From Massospora cicadina (Eukaryota; Entomophthoromycota; Entomophthoromycetes; Entomophthorales; Entomophthoraceae): DNA of 64,000 nucleotides. Of this stretch, positions 43,720 to 56,100 are shown piece after piece. The translations under genes and the position numbers were made by a program. Every line of letters begins with the position of its first letter. Position 1 is the stretch's first letter. Where the stretch lies: positions 1 through 64,000 of the forward strand of contig JAKSZP010009301.1 in assembly GCA_022478985.1 (NCBI GenBank), written 5' to 3'. The notes beneath the pieces are model-generated. The model ran no database searches. It worked only from the letters and a program-made list of their open reading frames with translations, and was not told where the DNA came from.

Positions 43720-44080
43720 CAGAATGTCATACTTTTGGTTTGCCAAAAACTATTGCTGGCGCAGATACCACCAAGGATTAAAATCAAAGTGGTAGAGTTC
43801 TATAAGCTCCACATGAAATGGTGATATTCAGCCCAGCTGTCCCTTACTCCATCTTGTGTTCCAAGTCAGGCGAGATCTTCATCCTCTTTACCAGCTTGGT
43901 CAAGACAATAATAATTGGCGCTCCAGTGTCAACAATCACCCTCACCCATACTCAATTCACTAGTATATCTATATACATACACTCAGAGTATTGTAAGATA
44001 TTGTTTACTGAGTGTATAGCAGAGTTATTAGTCAAATTGAGGGTGTTAATGATTTGCACTGATAAATCAGGAAACGATTT
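43720..44080 (-). pseudogene. Aspartic protease of Gyp-AS copy 2 (active site intact)
   Basis: On the minus strand VRVIVDTGAPIIIVL is read around 43905-43950, with the catalytic D-T-G intact (Asp codon 43928-43930). A K.G.A-type stretch follows towards 43860. The flanks are broken, so the protein is not made whole. Confidence 0.8.
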
Positions 44081-44179
44081 CTTTATCACACTGAGGGGGA
44101 TTGACAGGTTTGCCTCATCTAATTAACTTAGGTCAATTATTCAGGTTTATCTGAGGCTCATTTCTTGTCCGCTAGTTGT

Positions 44180-45650
44180 CAAGCGTATGGTCAAGCAACT
44201 TCCTTGATTATCTCAGGGTTGATCCCCTTTGCCCCAATCTTGTTACCACTTTCACGTCCAAATTGACCACTTGATATAGTTGCTCTTGTCATCTTTATCC
44301 ATGAACAAATCACTGATGTCAATTTCTTTGTTCATAATATTGGGAGGAACAGGCTTCTCCACAGCTCTATACTGTTCCCCATCTAAGCTGCGGGCCCTTT
44401 TCCTAACCCCTTTGTGGCTACAGACTCTTTTGCTCGGTCTACGTTGAATTACTCCTTGGGCTTCTTGAAATTTACGGCAAAACTTTTTTTTCCTCCGCAT
44501 TGGTAACATATTTTCTCTTTCTAATTATTCTGTCTGAAGTCCGCTGGGTTATTCACCAGCAAATTTTGGTTGTTCATCTCTTTAGCACCATTGTTCTCCT
44601 TCATGGGATTCAAAGTTCATACTGTGTTGGATTTGAAATTTCTGTTTTGGGCATCGAATGTTGCACCCAAAGATTTTAAAATTGTCTATCATCTGAGAGG
44701 CATTAATTTCCGCCACAAACATGGAAGACATCTTCTGGTGCAAATCACAGTAGGGCCAAAGGGCTGCTTGTAGTGCAATTTTGGCATTAAAATTTTCCAG
44801 CACTTTCACTCCAACCAAGATTTGTGATTCCTGGTAGAATTGATTGGCAAAGCTTGCTAGAGATTCATCTTTATGGTACTACATGCCCATAAACTCTTGT
44901 TTGCACTTTGACATGCGCTTCAGGCTTCTGTATTCCTTCATAAATGGCCACTTTGGCCTCCGCGTACAACCAGCTGTCCCCCTCCAGGTGAGGCAACTCC
45001 AGGTTTTGGCAATTAATGTCTAGGAAAATCATCACCGTTAATGCCTATTGATGATTGCCATATCCATACATAGTCATATTGAAAAATTTGAAAAAAGTAG
45101 GGGCATTATCCCAATGGAAAGTTGGTAATTTTGGTGTTTCTTTGAATTCCTCTGAGGTTTCTCTAGCTACATCTCTATGTTCAGCTACTCTGCTCACTTG
45201 AGGAGTGATTTTGGGCATTATCTAAGAAATGGCAGCAAAAGCAGGCAGCATATTTAATTAAGTATTCAACTTCCCAATTATCATACAAGGAGTTATTTCT
45301 TTCAGCATCAGTTGCTGCATAAGGCTCACAATTGCATTTGTGAGTTTTTAACTCCTCACTTGTTTAATCAGCCACTTGATATCAGCGCTGAAAGCTCTCG
45401 AATGAATGTGATCTGCTTCACGCAACGTTTTCAGAAATAAGACTTCTCAAGTAAGTTTCTTTCTTACTTCTTAAATGACGTTACTTTTCCAAGTAACTCA
45501 TTTACAAAACTTGTGACTTTATTGATCCCTTCCTCCATCTTGGTGACTCTTTCTCCCAAGGCTGCGAATTTCTTGATGATCACTGAGTGCAGGGTGTTCT
45601 GATTAAAGGTAGCCAACTCCTTCCATAGTTTTTAACTCATCTTTATATGA
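44180..45650 (-). pseudogene. Gag of Gyp-AS copy 2 with decayed zinc knuckle
   Basis: It begins after the PBS with MSYKDELKTMEG (about 45640) and a coiled-coil stretch HSVIIKKFAALGERVTKMEE, then NELLGKVTSF. The middle block 44582-44818 reads ALWPYCDLHQKMSSMFVAEI and NASQMIDNFKIF, and is matched in copy 3 near 62270. The knuckle near 44480 reads CYQCGGKKSFAVNF: the two first Cys are kept, while His is Ser and the last Cys is Phe. After the knuckle comes MNKEIDISDLFMDKDD, again matched in copy 3. Confidence 0.75.
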
Positions 45651-45680
45651 CATCCTTCTAGGTTCTTCTACTCAACTACA

Positions 45681-45698
45681 CCCCTGTAGTGAGCACCA
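45681..45698 (-). promoter_or_regulatory. Primer-binding site of Gyp-AS copy 2
   Basis: Minus strand TGGTGCTCACTACAGGGG, one base after the LTR end. Confidence 0.85.
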
Positions 45699-45699
45699 C

Positions 45700-46821
45700 T
45701 GTATAAAAATTTATAGGTCTGATTATTTTCAGCTAATAACCCCTATAAACTTATTACTTGAACAGGTTCAGTTTTTGTGCAATTTGTCCGCATTGTATAA
45801 TAGTTGATATAATTGGTTGATAAAAGTATGATGACTATTATCCGTAGTTTAATGGAAGTCCTAGATTTTGGCCCAACGCTCAACCAGTATTTCCTCTGAA
45901 ATGCTTGTGATGTCTTGAAATAGGGATTCGTTCACTTGTACCATCTAACCTAATCATCTCTTAGATCCCCGTTTATGGTTTATCTGGTTCAACGCACAGT
46001 TGGCAGCAATCCCTGATTTAAATTTGCTTCTTCTAAGGATCTCCGCTCAGATTCTTACTTTTTTTCATAAAAGAGTCTCTCAATTATCGCACACAGAAAA
46101 AATATCCCTGTGAACGAATAGAACAAATGGGTGCTGATAAAGCTTACTAAGCTGAGATCTACTGTATACTCTGCTTTTTATTAGCGAATTCTAGGAAATT
46201 TTTATTGTGGGGGATTCAGCACCTGACTCTTGGTTAACACCTCTTCAATGAAACGGCAGATGTTGCCATTGAATCACACATCCTTGTCTCAGCAGCAATG
46301 GTCTACCCCATCCTGATTAGGATCCCATCTTTGGACATCCTCAAGACCTAAAATGGAAAGAGTCAGAAATGTGTCTCTAAAATTTCCTCTCAATCCAAGC
46401 AAACCAACCATATTTGGTAAGAACATTCATTAGATAATGGGACTTGTTACCAATTAAGGTAGGTCATAAACCAACTGAATAATTTTATAGATGCAAGTGG
46501 CATCACTTGCCTCATAACCTAATCCTTAAATTCCCAATCAGTCAGTGATGAAACCTGACTGATCCCAATCAGTACACCTGATATCAATCATTCATCAACT
46601 ATCAGATGCCCTCATTTTGTCAGCAACTTTGCCCAACAAGATCTTGAGAATTCACCTGGATTGTCCCTGGAGGATCCAACTAGGCGAATAACCTAAAATT
46701 TCTTAAACATAGTTACCCCAAAATCAGGGTCAACCAATTTTCAATTCACCTCGCATTAGAATTATCCCCTAGTAGTTTTTGGTAACCTAATTGGCTATAA
46801 ATATGGTCAAAAATACCAACA
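45700..46821 (-). repeat. 5' LTR of Gyp-AS copy 2
   Basis: 1122 bp, on the + strand TGTATAAAAATTTATAGG ... TCAAAAATACCAACA. Partner of 36899-38004. Confidence 0.87.
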
Positions 46822-49700
46822 CATGCACTCACAAAAGCTTGAAATATAAATAATCTGATATATTAAAATACGTTGTTTTCTACTTTGTCACGCCCTTTGT
46901 TAATGTCATAGTGCAAAAAAATTAGCTAAGCATTAATCCATCAGGACAACCTCTGAAGCTAATTTTAACTCATAATTAATTGGCCCAAAAGAACAGGAAA
47001 TTGTAAATTGGATTTTCCTAAAACTGTTGCTTTATACTGTCAGTTAAATGCTCCTAGGTTAAATCACACCTCCCATAGATGGATCATACAAGCGACAAAA
47101 TATCCCTTTAAAAGAGGAATTATTGAGTGTGACAAGATGAGTCCACTCTGGCTGACAAGATATACTTTATAAAACAAGAGAATATTACATTTCAATGTAC
47201 ATATGAACTTTAAATTCCGGCCCCTAATGGATCAACCTACAATATACAATTAGATGAGGTTTCTCAAGCGGTGGAAACTTTATTCTATGAAGCTCCACAA
47301 CTGAGTCAGAGATCAAATTTGACTTAATCTTCTCAGGTTAGTATTTATTGTAATGCATCTATACATCATGACCATCCTTCTGAGCACAGCTTTGTGAGTT
47401 ACTCAAACAGAGGCTTATCTTTGAATTTTTATCCACTCTTCTCTTCATCATCAGTTACAATTGCTAGAGTTGCATCATATGAAGATTTAGCAGCTATCTA
47501 ACCTAAGTCACAAATATAACTCTCAGCTTCTTGAACAATATTAGACTGTTTATTTATAATCTAGGAGAAACGTGAGGCTATTATTGAAAATTGAAAAGAG
47601 ATCTCTGAGTTAAAAGAGTGTATTATCATCTTGATTACGAAATTAATGGTATCTGCAAGATGAGATCTCCAAGCATCTTTCTAATTCAAGTGTAGTGTAA
47701 AGTGCATGATTTGATGAGATGGCAAAGAATCTTTTTCGACTTGAATATCTGATCAATGGCAACTCTATAAAGTTCAGATAAAACCCTAACTGGACAAATT
47801 CGCCAGCTTAGTGAGTGACCCATGCTAGTATTGCTACCAAACAAATTGTTGTCTGAAGGCCCTGCGGGCCTAAGAGCCAGAAGATCCAAAAGGTTTAGAA
47901 GGCGCTAAAGGCCTAAAGGGTCCTAGCCCTGATACATTACAAAATGAGGATCACAAGCCTGCATTTTAATTTGGAGCAACAAGTTATGGAGTAGATCGTG
48001 AAGGTTGAATGGATGTCAAAGGAAATTATCTCATTCTAAATAAACACTTAATGCTCTCCATGATAAGATGTTTCTCTTCAATTAGATTAATATAATGCAG
48101 CTGCCCAACAACATGCTAATCAAGCCACCACGGAGAATAAGATAAAACGCCTAACCTTATATATCCAGAGCGTGGAAGTCCAGCATCAAATAATGTTACA
48201 ACAACTTACTAGCAAAGATGCTGAGGATCAACGGCTTAAATAACTTCACAACTCAAAAGACAATTCTGAATAAATGAAGAAATTAAGATGTAGTGTACAT
48301 GAAGATCTCTAGTTCTTACAGCATCAGATGGACCCATTACGTATAGCAAATCCTTTTGATATTGAGCCTTCCAAAAAAGGATAACCTTCAGACACCTCTA
48401 TCCTTATCCTATCTGAGCCAATTAACTCTTTTAAGCCTACATTTTGGGAGAATTATTTACCAGAAACAGAGAGATCAGCTTCTTCCCTTTTTGTATATGA
48501 TAATGCTATAAAGTTAGCCACAGACTGGCAGAAAATTAAAAATATCCATGTCTGCCTCAACAGTAGTACTTACAAGATCATAATACCCTATTGTAAAAAA
48601 TGCAAATTGGGAGCAGATTAAAGAAGCCCTCATTAAGTAGTAAGGTAGAGATTTTTCTCTTTACAACTGCAAGCAATTGTTCATACGTATAATTCAAAAA
48701 TAGAGAACCATATATACAATTTGCTAACCAATTCTACAACAAGGCCCTGGATTTATTTATTTGAAACTGAGACACCTTAGATAATGTAAAAGTTGCAGTG
48801 GTGTCCGCTTTCTCCTCTCGTGACACTCTGGGTCTCCATTTCACAGTCATGAAGAATCAAATTAAGACTATCTTCAATGAAAGGAGGTATTTATGGTACC
48901 AATTGAGTCTGAGAATCGCCATACCTCTTTAAAAAAGTGATTAAAAGATCATATTCATGCTGTAGTCTAAATCCCATGATCAAATACAAGAAAGATTCCT
49001 GTTCTTAATTGCGTCTTCTACAATCATTATGAAACTAATGTCAGAAGAATAAATAAGACAAGGAGGGAAAATAGGCGTCAGCTTAGGATATGAGGCTCAA
49101 AAAACTGATGATCCCGTACCTTAACAATATGATCCTGTTTCTCCTCCCAACTGTTTCGTCATGTATGCCTCCAAAGCTCTTGATATCACTGACAATCTTA
49201 CTGAGATTAAATTATTTATTTTTTATCCTGTAATAATTCATATACTTTATACCACATTTTACTCTGAAATCACAGGAGGGAAGGTAGTAGTACACAAAAT
49301 GAGAGTCATGGTTGTTATTAAAATTAGCTCTCATGGTGAATTCATTTTGTCACGCTTAATAAAGAAAATCAAGATTTTTCCTTATTGGGATCATACTTTA
49401 TAATATAGGACTTCTAATCATGCCTGCACCTAATCCTTCAGAGTTTAATCAACCTTGCCCATACAGTTTGGGTCATAGTAGTGTCATACCCTGCTATAGA
49501 CTTGCATAATGATTCATATGACCTACTTATAGGGACTTAATTCCTTTCTCGATTTGATGCTCATATTAGCTTCAAGGTTATGTATTTTCTTAATCTTGGG
49601 ATACCGCGTTCCATTTATCATCAAATTTCCTCCTAAGTAAATGGGGATTTGAAAACTTCAGAGTCATTTAGAACATCTTAAGTCTCTAAAGCAAGTTAGT
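46822..49700 (+). pseudogene. Gag of Gyp-Col copy 2, second part, with collagen-like stretch
   Basis: Continues from 36898. About 47860-47950 reads EPEDPKGLEGAKGLKGPSPD, a Gly-X-Y run like the GPEGLEGS run of copy 3 (about 54865-54890). A Gln/Ala-rich helical region follows at 48080-48240 (QYNAAAQQHANQATTENK ... LQQLTSKDAEDQRLK). The capsid-like part is at about 48380-49000 with scattered blocks. No zinc knuckle was found, and many stops are present. Collagen-like gag is something I associate with basidiomycete Gypsy elements (memory, not checked). Confidence 0.6.
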
Positions 49701-50330
49701 GAGTGATTGTCCTTAAAAATACTCTTCCCCTTGTGGTGGATGCTTTAGAAGGAATGCCATATTTCCCATTATAAAACAACTATACACCCTAATTTTCAAG
49801 TCTTGGTGGAAACTGGCAAACCAAGTAACCATATCTGCCGCTCATACTTTGAAGATTTATTGTGATATAATCCATTGATTTGGGAACCTTTGGCTTTTCC
49901 TGAAATTCTTCATCTGCGAATCACTGGACCTTTACTGTGCTAATGGAAAGTCCTACTGATTGACCATTGCCAACTACTCAGAACCTCCCATTTGCCTAAA
50001 TTCTACTTTGCTGTGAAGTTATTTTTAACTCTGTCTCTTCTTGTGGATCATCAGCCAATTGAGACTTAAAAATGCTTTAGTTATTATGCCAGTAGATGTC
50101 CATTTTGGCGACACCTTAACTTGTGATTAACAGCAAAAGCTGATTCATTAATCAAGAAGTATGCTGACACCTTCTTTAAAGGCAATGACAATTTTTGGGC
50201 TAATGAAAGGTGTTTACCCTTTACATATAAAGAGACCCCCAACCCTACCTGGTTTTACATAACAAAAATCTAAAAATTTAGAGTTCCTAATCACTCATGA
50301 GTTAAAAAATCTTCTATATGACGTTCTCTA
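49700..50330 (+). pseudogene. Protease region of Gyp-Col copy 2
   Basis: About 49798-49836 reads VLVETGKPSNHIC, equivalent to 'alvDtGA.s.fi', with the catalytic Asp replaced by Glu and Ala by Lys. The rest of the domain and the linker to RT are not readable with confidence. Confidence 0.55.
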
Positions 50331-50950
50331 AAAATGCAATAGAGTCCTTGGCCTCTCTTACTACTAATCCATAAGAAGAATTGCACCCACCACTTTTTAA
50401 TGTATTATCAGAAATTGAATGCAATCATGCGAAAGGACAGCTATTCTTAGTCTCAAATCAACAAATTTTCACTGATTTTATGCGTATCTTAGTTCTTAAC
50501 TGCTATGGACCTTGCTAGTGGTTACTGGAAGATCAAGCTGGCTATGAATTACAGGTAGAAATGCGCATTCATATTCACCAAAGGTCTGGTTGGACCTAAT
50601 CAAATGCCTTAGGGGTTGTGAAGCGCCCCTGCAACCTTCCAGCGGGTCATGGATGGATTGCTCAGGGATCCACATATATGTTGTACATATTGGTCACATG
50701 AATGATGTCATAGTATTCTCCTGAACCTTCAATGAGCACTAAAATCACCTTTGAGAGGTGTTAAATCGTATGAGAGCCACCTCTATCAAGATGAAACCAG
50801 ACAAATGCAGTTTTTCAGGAGTAAGATGGCGTTCCTAAGCCATACAGTTGCCTGCAGGAATCACTGTTAACTGATAAAGTCAATGACATTCAGAAAGATG
50901 AATTTCCTCCAAGTCTTAAAGGGATGAGAAAGTCTTCCAGGGGATAATCT
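50330..50950 (+). pseudogene. Reverse transcriptase of Gyp-Col copy 2 (broken)
   Basis: About 50500-50550 reads AMDLASGYWKIKLAMN (motif A). FTKGLVGPNQMP, APATFQRVMDGLLRD and HMNDVIVFS follow (the YVDD box, now MND; about 50690-50722). The KMKPDKCSFF-like thumb and FLSHTV complete the domain. Frames shift at least twice. Confidence 0.8.
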
Positions 50951-50999
50951 GTTACTAACAACAATTCACTACTCATTTACTAAATTTTCTGAGCCCTTA

Positions 51000-51470
51000 A
51001 TCTACTTTTTCCATAAAGAAAGCTCCATTGTTATTGGGAAGAAGCACAACAACATGCTTTATAGTCAAAAGAAGCTCTAATGGATGCTCCAATTTTGGTA
51101 CACCCTGAGTTTTACAAGCCCTTCTTTTTTCTAGATGTAAAATGTCACAGATGAAGCTTATCTAGCTCAACTCAATTCTGATTGAGTTGACTACTTATAT
51201 CTTATTTCAGAAAAATTAACCAAGGCAGAACGAAATTATAGTGTCATGGAATGAGAATGCTAAGCGGTACTCTTGGCTATCAAACACTTTCAGTCCTATC
51301 TCTATGGGAAGCATTTTATTATATTTAATCATGGTTTGCTTTTGTGGTTACAGCATATGAAAACCCAGACGTCTGGCTCAGCTGTAGCCCTCAAGCTACA
51401 AGATTAAAAGTCTCAATAGTTCATTGAGCTGGTGTTATACACTTAATGCCTAAGGACTATCTCATTTTGC
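51000..51470 (+). pseudogene. RNase H of Gyp-Col copy 2 (broken)
   Basis: About 51210-51400 reads SEKLTKAERNYSVME, then LLAIKHFQSYLYGKHFIIF and a block around GSAVALKLQD. This is the 'SrkLt.aErNYs..e.E.LAv..aikhFr.YLyG..F.i.tDH' sequence with TDH changed to NHG. Confidence 0.78.
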
Positions 51471-51519
51471 CAATACTAAACATATATGTCTCTTAGGAAG
51501 ATCATGTATTTAAACTTAT

Positions 51520-52450
51520 AGGCTGGACAGAAGCGTGGGATCAAGAGCCCCCAGAAGTCCAAGAGCGGTCAAAGCAAATTAAAGTCAAAACCTGAATTGG
51601 TAACGGGCTATTTTATAAGAATTTAAGCACTGCTTGGCTCCCTTACGTCTATCCGTCAGAAAAAACTACAACCATACAGAAGCACATATGACTGTAGGCC
51701 ATGGTGCCATAAAAAACATACCAGTCACTTAAGTGTATTGCTACTGGGATGATATTACTAATTCCATCCACGATGTCCTTGACACATAACTTATGTGTTC
51801 TAAAAAAGACCTACTATTCCCAATTTTTAACATCAAGTCATCAGGTCAACATTTTCCTTTTCCAGTGTCAGTATAGATGTTATCAGACCACATCCTATAG
51901 CTCTTTATGGATATTGCTACATCATCGTAGTTGAGCATTTGCATAAAATGGGCAGAAGCTATTTATATACTCTTCACCACAACTAAAGCCACTGCCTCGT
52001 TCCTGCTTAAACAATGCTTCACCAAGCATGGTGGCCCCAAATTCTTGTTATCTGACAATGGAACTAGTTTCAGAATCCAAGCTGTGACTGAATTTAATGC
52101 GCTAATGAGAACCTATCGGGCTTATTTTTCTTTATAATACTGCAACTAATGATGCTATAGAAAAATTTAAAGACAATTTCTATATTGCGTGAGATGGTTT
52201 AAACCAACCTAAGGTGATAAAATAATTTATCTACCAGGTGCTCTGATGGCTTAACAAGTATTTATCATAAAGTAATCTAGATGTCTCCTTTTTAAGCTCT
52301 TTACTGACAGATCCTAGTCTACCCTCTAGTGTACAGCCTATCCTGGAGAAGTCTTTTCCAGAAACTTTGACTTAGCCATGAGAAGACTATCTGAGGTTTT
52401 TTCAGTTACAAGCCTATCTTTAAGATCCCTCAAAATGTGTTACCTAAGTA
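51520..52450 (+). pseudogene. Integrase of Gyp-Col copy 2 (broken)
   Basis: The zinc-finger part near 51680 keeps only traces. The core is open at 51931-52137: IKWAEAIYILFTTTKATASF, then CFTKHGGPKFLLSDNGTSF with the second Asp. The third-block Glu and the C-terminus are decayed (52140-52450, with SLLTDPSLPSSVQPILEKSF). No 3' LTR follows where expected (about 52.7 kb). Confidence 0.75.
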
Positions 52451-53650
52451 GAGGTGAGACGATCAAATTCCACAAAACCTTTTATTGCCTTTTGGTTGCA
52501 ACAGGAAGAGATTGACCAGTTATAATCTGCACAAATGAGGATATACTGTATGAAGACAGTATACCCTGAAAACAAAAAATAACCTTTACTAAAAAGTCCT
52601 TATTTTTAAGATCCTCAAAAATCTGCTGTAGGTTCAGGGTGTACTTCCAGTGGTGAGTGAGTTACGTAAAGTAAGCCCATGGCTCTTCAGGACAAAACTA
52701 TGTCAAGGTTTGTGCATCCATATTCTTCCTATTCCAGTGTGAGCTCCAATATATATCCTAGCCACTAGTCAGTCCATTTCCTTCAGCTCCCAAAAACTTA
52801 CAGTTTTCTCCTTTTGGTCCTCTAATAGCAAGCGGATTAAGCTCTGTGAAGTCACAAGTCTGACTATCTAAGTTTGGTCACATCTCGTAGTATTTTTGTT
52901 TAACCCAATAGCATTTTGGAATCTTCTTAACAAAATTGGGAGCAATTTTAGAGTTTCTTGATTTGCAGGGATAATTTGGGAAAACTCTAACAGAATCATT
53001 TGTGTAATTTTTGACAGGGATAATGAGCTAGTCTGGTGGAACCACTAAAGTTAATTTAATTGGTAGAAAATAACCGTTTGTTGAGATTTAACCATTCAGA
53101 CAATAAGCCAATAGGATTCGATCTGACAGAGTTAGGATCATAAAGTAATTAATTGCTATGATATTAGCAGGTAAAAATCTAGCAAGGTAGTTATTGGCAG
53201 GCTAATTGGAATTAACCCGCTGTAAATCTAAATCATCTAGTAAACAAATATTTAATGAATATCAGGAATGTAAAAAGGTTAGCAAGATATATATTAGAAT
53301 CTGATTTAAATTGATCTGCTGTACACTGTTAATCATGAAGAAAATTAGAATTTTGAATTATTGGGATTAGGCCTGCGGTAACATCAATAATTGAGACAAG
53401 GCGATGCAAATTAATAAATTTTAGGTTTCAGGTGTGTGAAAAAAGTTAACAAAATATCTGACAGAATATCAATAGATAATAAAATGCCGTATACAGATAA
53501 AATGTAAAAAGGTATGCCGGATTTTGGTTGCTGTAATTTGGGATAAATAGGTTAGCATAATATTAATGGTGAAAATCGAATGAGGGCTTGATGAATCTAT
53601 AAGGCATTAGGGGATTATGATTTAAGTTAATACCCTATAGTTGGCAAGAT
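52450..53650. other. Unassigned interval
   Basis: About 1.2 kb in which I find no domain, LTR, RNA gene or tandem repeat. Both the 3' LTR of Gyp-Col copy 2 and the 5' LTR of copy 3 would be expected here and are absent. A deletion or LTR-poor rearrangement between the two copies is likely. Short AT-rich words (for example GTTAGCA, AAAAGGT) recur around 53230-53560, but not as a regular repeat. Confidence 0.4.
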
Positions 53651-56100
53651 CTCAAATTACAAAAGCCTGTCATTCCTAAGTATCAATCAGATTATCTAGC
53701 TATGTTTTGTCATCATCTCCTAGAGAAAGGGAATACACATTTAGATGATGTCTGCTCTTGGGACCATTAGGGTGATATGCTACCATAGGCTGAAATATAT
53801 AATCCTCCATTAAAATATGTAAAGTTGTTAATTAGGTCAATGGAAATTCCTACAAAGCTATGTTTCCTCAAAGAAAGATCTTGAGGGGATTAGTTTTATA
53901 AAAGGCCAAAATTGACTCAGTTTAATGAAAATTATATTCCAATAAGGCTACTCCAAACTTCAGTAATGCTGACTGATGAAGCCCTGGCTTGGACATTTGT
54001 CCAAAGAGAATCAAAGTGCAGATTAAATGCAGAAACCTGATGGGAGAGTGGCGATAGGTTCTACTCTTCACACTAAAAAGCTTCAGCTCCTTCAATGCTT
54101 CAGGAGGATTTTGGCGATTATAAGGAGTGATATCCATGCCAAAAAAACCCAAAAAAATTTTAAAAATGTCAAATCATTTGATTTAAAGTAAGTTGATCTT
54201 ATACTTTGTTGTGCCATTAATTCCTGACATATTGCAAAAGATCTATTGAAGCGTTAGTCCATTAATAATATCACCTGAGCTAATTTTATTTTAAAATTTT
54301 TACCCTTTAATTAATCTGATACAAAGATCAGATCACTTGTAAGGCATTACTCTATGGAGGCCACTCTAGTTATTCCCATTGCACTTCTGTGATTTCCGCA
54401 ATGCAAGATTTATATATCTCAGCTCTGCAACCTTTTTGAGAACTATCGATGGTGACTAATCTCTATCTCCAAAGCTTTGTTCATCCAGCTAAACTCCATA
54501 TCTTAACATAGTCGGCCTACACCATCATGAAGTAGCTCAACAAACAAGACTCTCTTAATCATACATTAAATCTAATCTTAAACTTGAAAATTCTTCCTCA
54601 TCATTTGTTCATGATAATTGAGAAGCCATAATAGATTATTTGCAAAAGACTAATAAATTTTTACAGATAGCTTGCTGTGTTATTTGCATAATCTTGGGTT
54701 ATCTTGAGCCAGTTTTGTCAAAATGTACACTGACTCAAGTTCACCTTAAATTATTTCATTAATCAGATTAAGGACCTCATCTGGTTGCTCCAGTAACGTT
54801 ATCAGGAGTTGGCCTCCTATGATAGTGCCCAAGAATTGAAGCGCCTGTAGGACAAAGCGGACCAGAAGGACTGGAAGGCTCCATGAGCTAGATGGGCCCA
54901 ATGGCTCCCGCAGACCTCAAGGACATTTTAGTTCTTTAGTGCCAAGTCCTGATGGCCTTAACGTCTTTTTAAAACAGGACATCCTGGCATAACTCGCAGC
55001 ACTATGAGATCAAATAAGAAATGTAGCTCAAAAATATCAAGTTAACCTAAACAGGGTCCCCTAAAAACTTAGAGTTTTTAATGATGCTTTGTCATATGAG
55101 ATGGATAATTTCAATGTGTTCGCTAAACCACTTACAGCTGCAAATCTCAGCTTGAACAAACCTGACGAGGTTCAAACCTGCTTAATTAATTTTGAAAATT
55201 AGCTATGCCACCAACGTGCTGAAATATAAGTTCTGAGGAACCAAATTTTCCTCAAGGCTTCTGTTTCTTCTTTAAACAATACCAGGAGAAGTTCAACAGG
55301 ACTTAGAAAGATTAAGATGGCTATTGGACTAACAGGCCCCTTGAAACTATGCGTAAATGAGATTTATGGGCCTATTTAGTCCATGAGTTCAATAATCCTT
55401 CCATTGCTATTGCGACTAATATAGCCTAGTTTTAAGGGGAAATTTATTCCAATACATGAAAGTACTCTCTATTTATATCCGCTTATAGAAATGTGTTGTA
55501 GGAGGCACTGGCCTTCATATTAAAAGCGCATCCTTTCCTTTCTGAATATCATGGTATGAGAGATAATAATTCCTCGTTTAAAGGAATGTCACACTTGGTA
55601 ACAAATCCATAACGTTCTTAATCAGGAGTTTAGAAGAAGCCAGATTTTGGCTAATCTAAAGCAGGCGCCTAACCATTTTTTTGAACAAATTAACTGGTCC
55701 TTTGGTGAATGAAAGTCAATTTTGAGGCCAAGAACAACACTTGGTTACCACTAATTGCATTACACTGAATGACGACATAACCGTTGTAATATCAGCGTTG
55801 AATCCTACCTGAGGTTCAATTACATATGATTGGCCTGAAGAGAAACTAAAAATGATAAGATGTTACATTAGCTTTATTAAATCCTGATTCTACCTTACGT
55901 TCCAGAACCTCTGCTTCCGCCTCTATCAGCTTTTCTCAAGTCCATGTTGTTGAGTACCAGAAGAATTCCAAGCCTTGGTGAAGCACTGCAAAAGATTTTG
56001 ACATAGCACCAAGAATTGTTAAAAGAGACTTGCTGATGAGCCGGAAATATGACAGTCAGCATGAAGGCTTAGACTCTTCAAACTGAAATCCCTCTACCAC
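53650..56100 (+). pseudogene. Gag of Gyp-Col copy 3 (broken)
   Basis: Parallels copy 2: 53960-54130 matches 36730-36880, and 54170-54300 matches 46840-46970. A collagen-like run GPEGLEGS lies at about 54865-54890. The capsid-like part at 55130-55800 has scattered residues. No knuckle and no open stretch over 80 codons. The boundary with the protease is not seen. Confidence 0.6.

Larger units (their letters stand above)
36899..46821 (-). mobile_element. Gyp-AS copy 2: full-length, minus strand, with nested solo LTR
   Basis: 9923 bp including an 855-bp solo LTR. Minus-strand order: 5' LTR 45700-46821, PBS, gag, protease, dUTPase-like, RT, RNase H, integrase, antisense ORF region, polypurine tract, 3' LTR 36899-38004. 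It is flanked by CATGG (36894-36898) and CATGC (46822-46826). It splits gag of Gyp-Col copy 2. Confidence 0.88.

Noticed and set aside
52440..52500. Possible second start of Gyp-Col gag (GACGATCAAATTCCA also at 36693)
   Set aside because: Only about 15 bases match and the flanks do not align in the right order.
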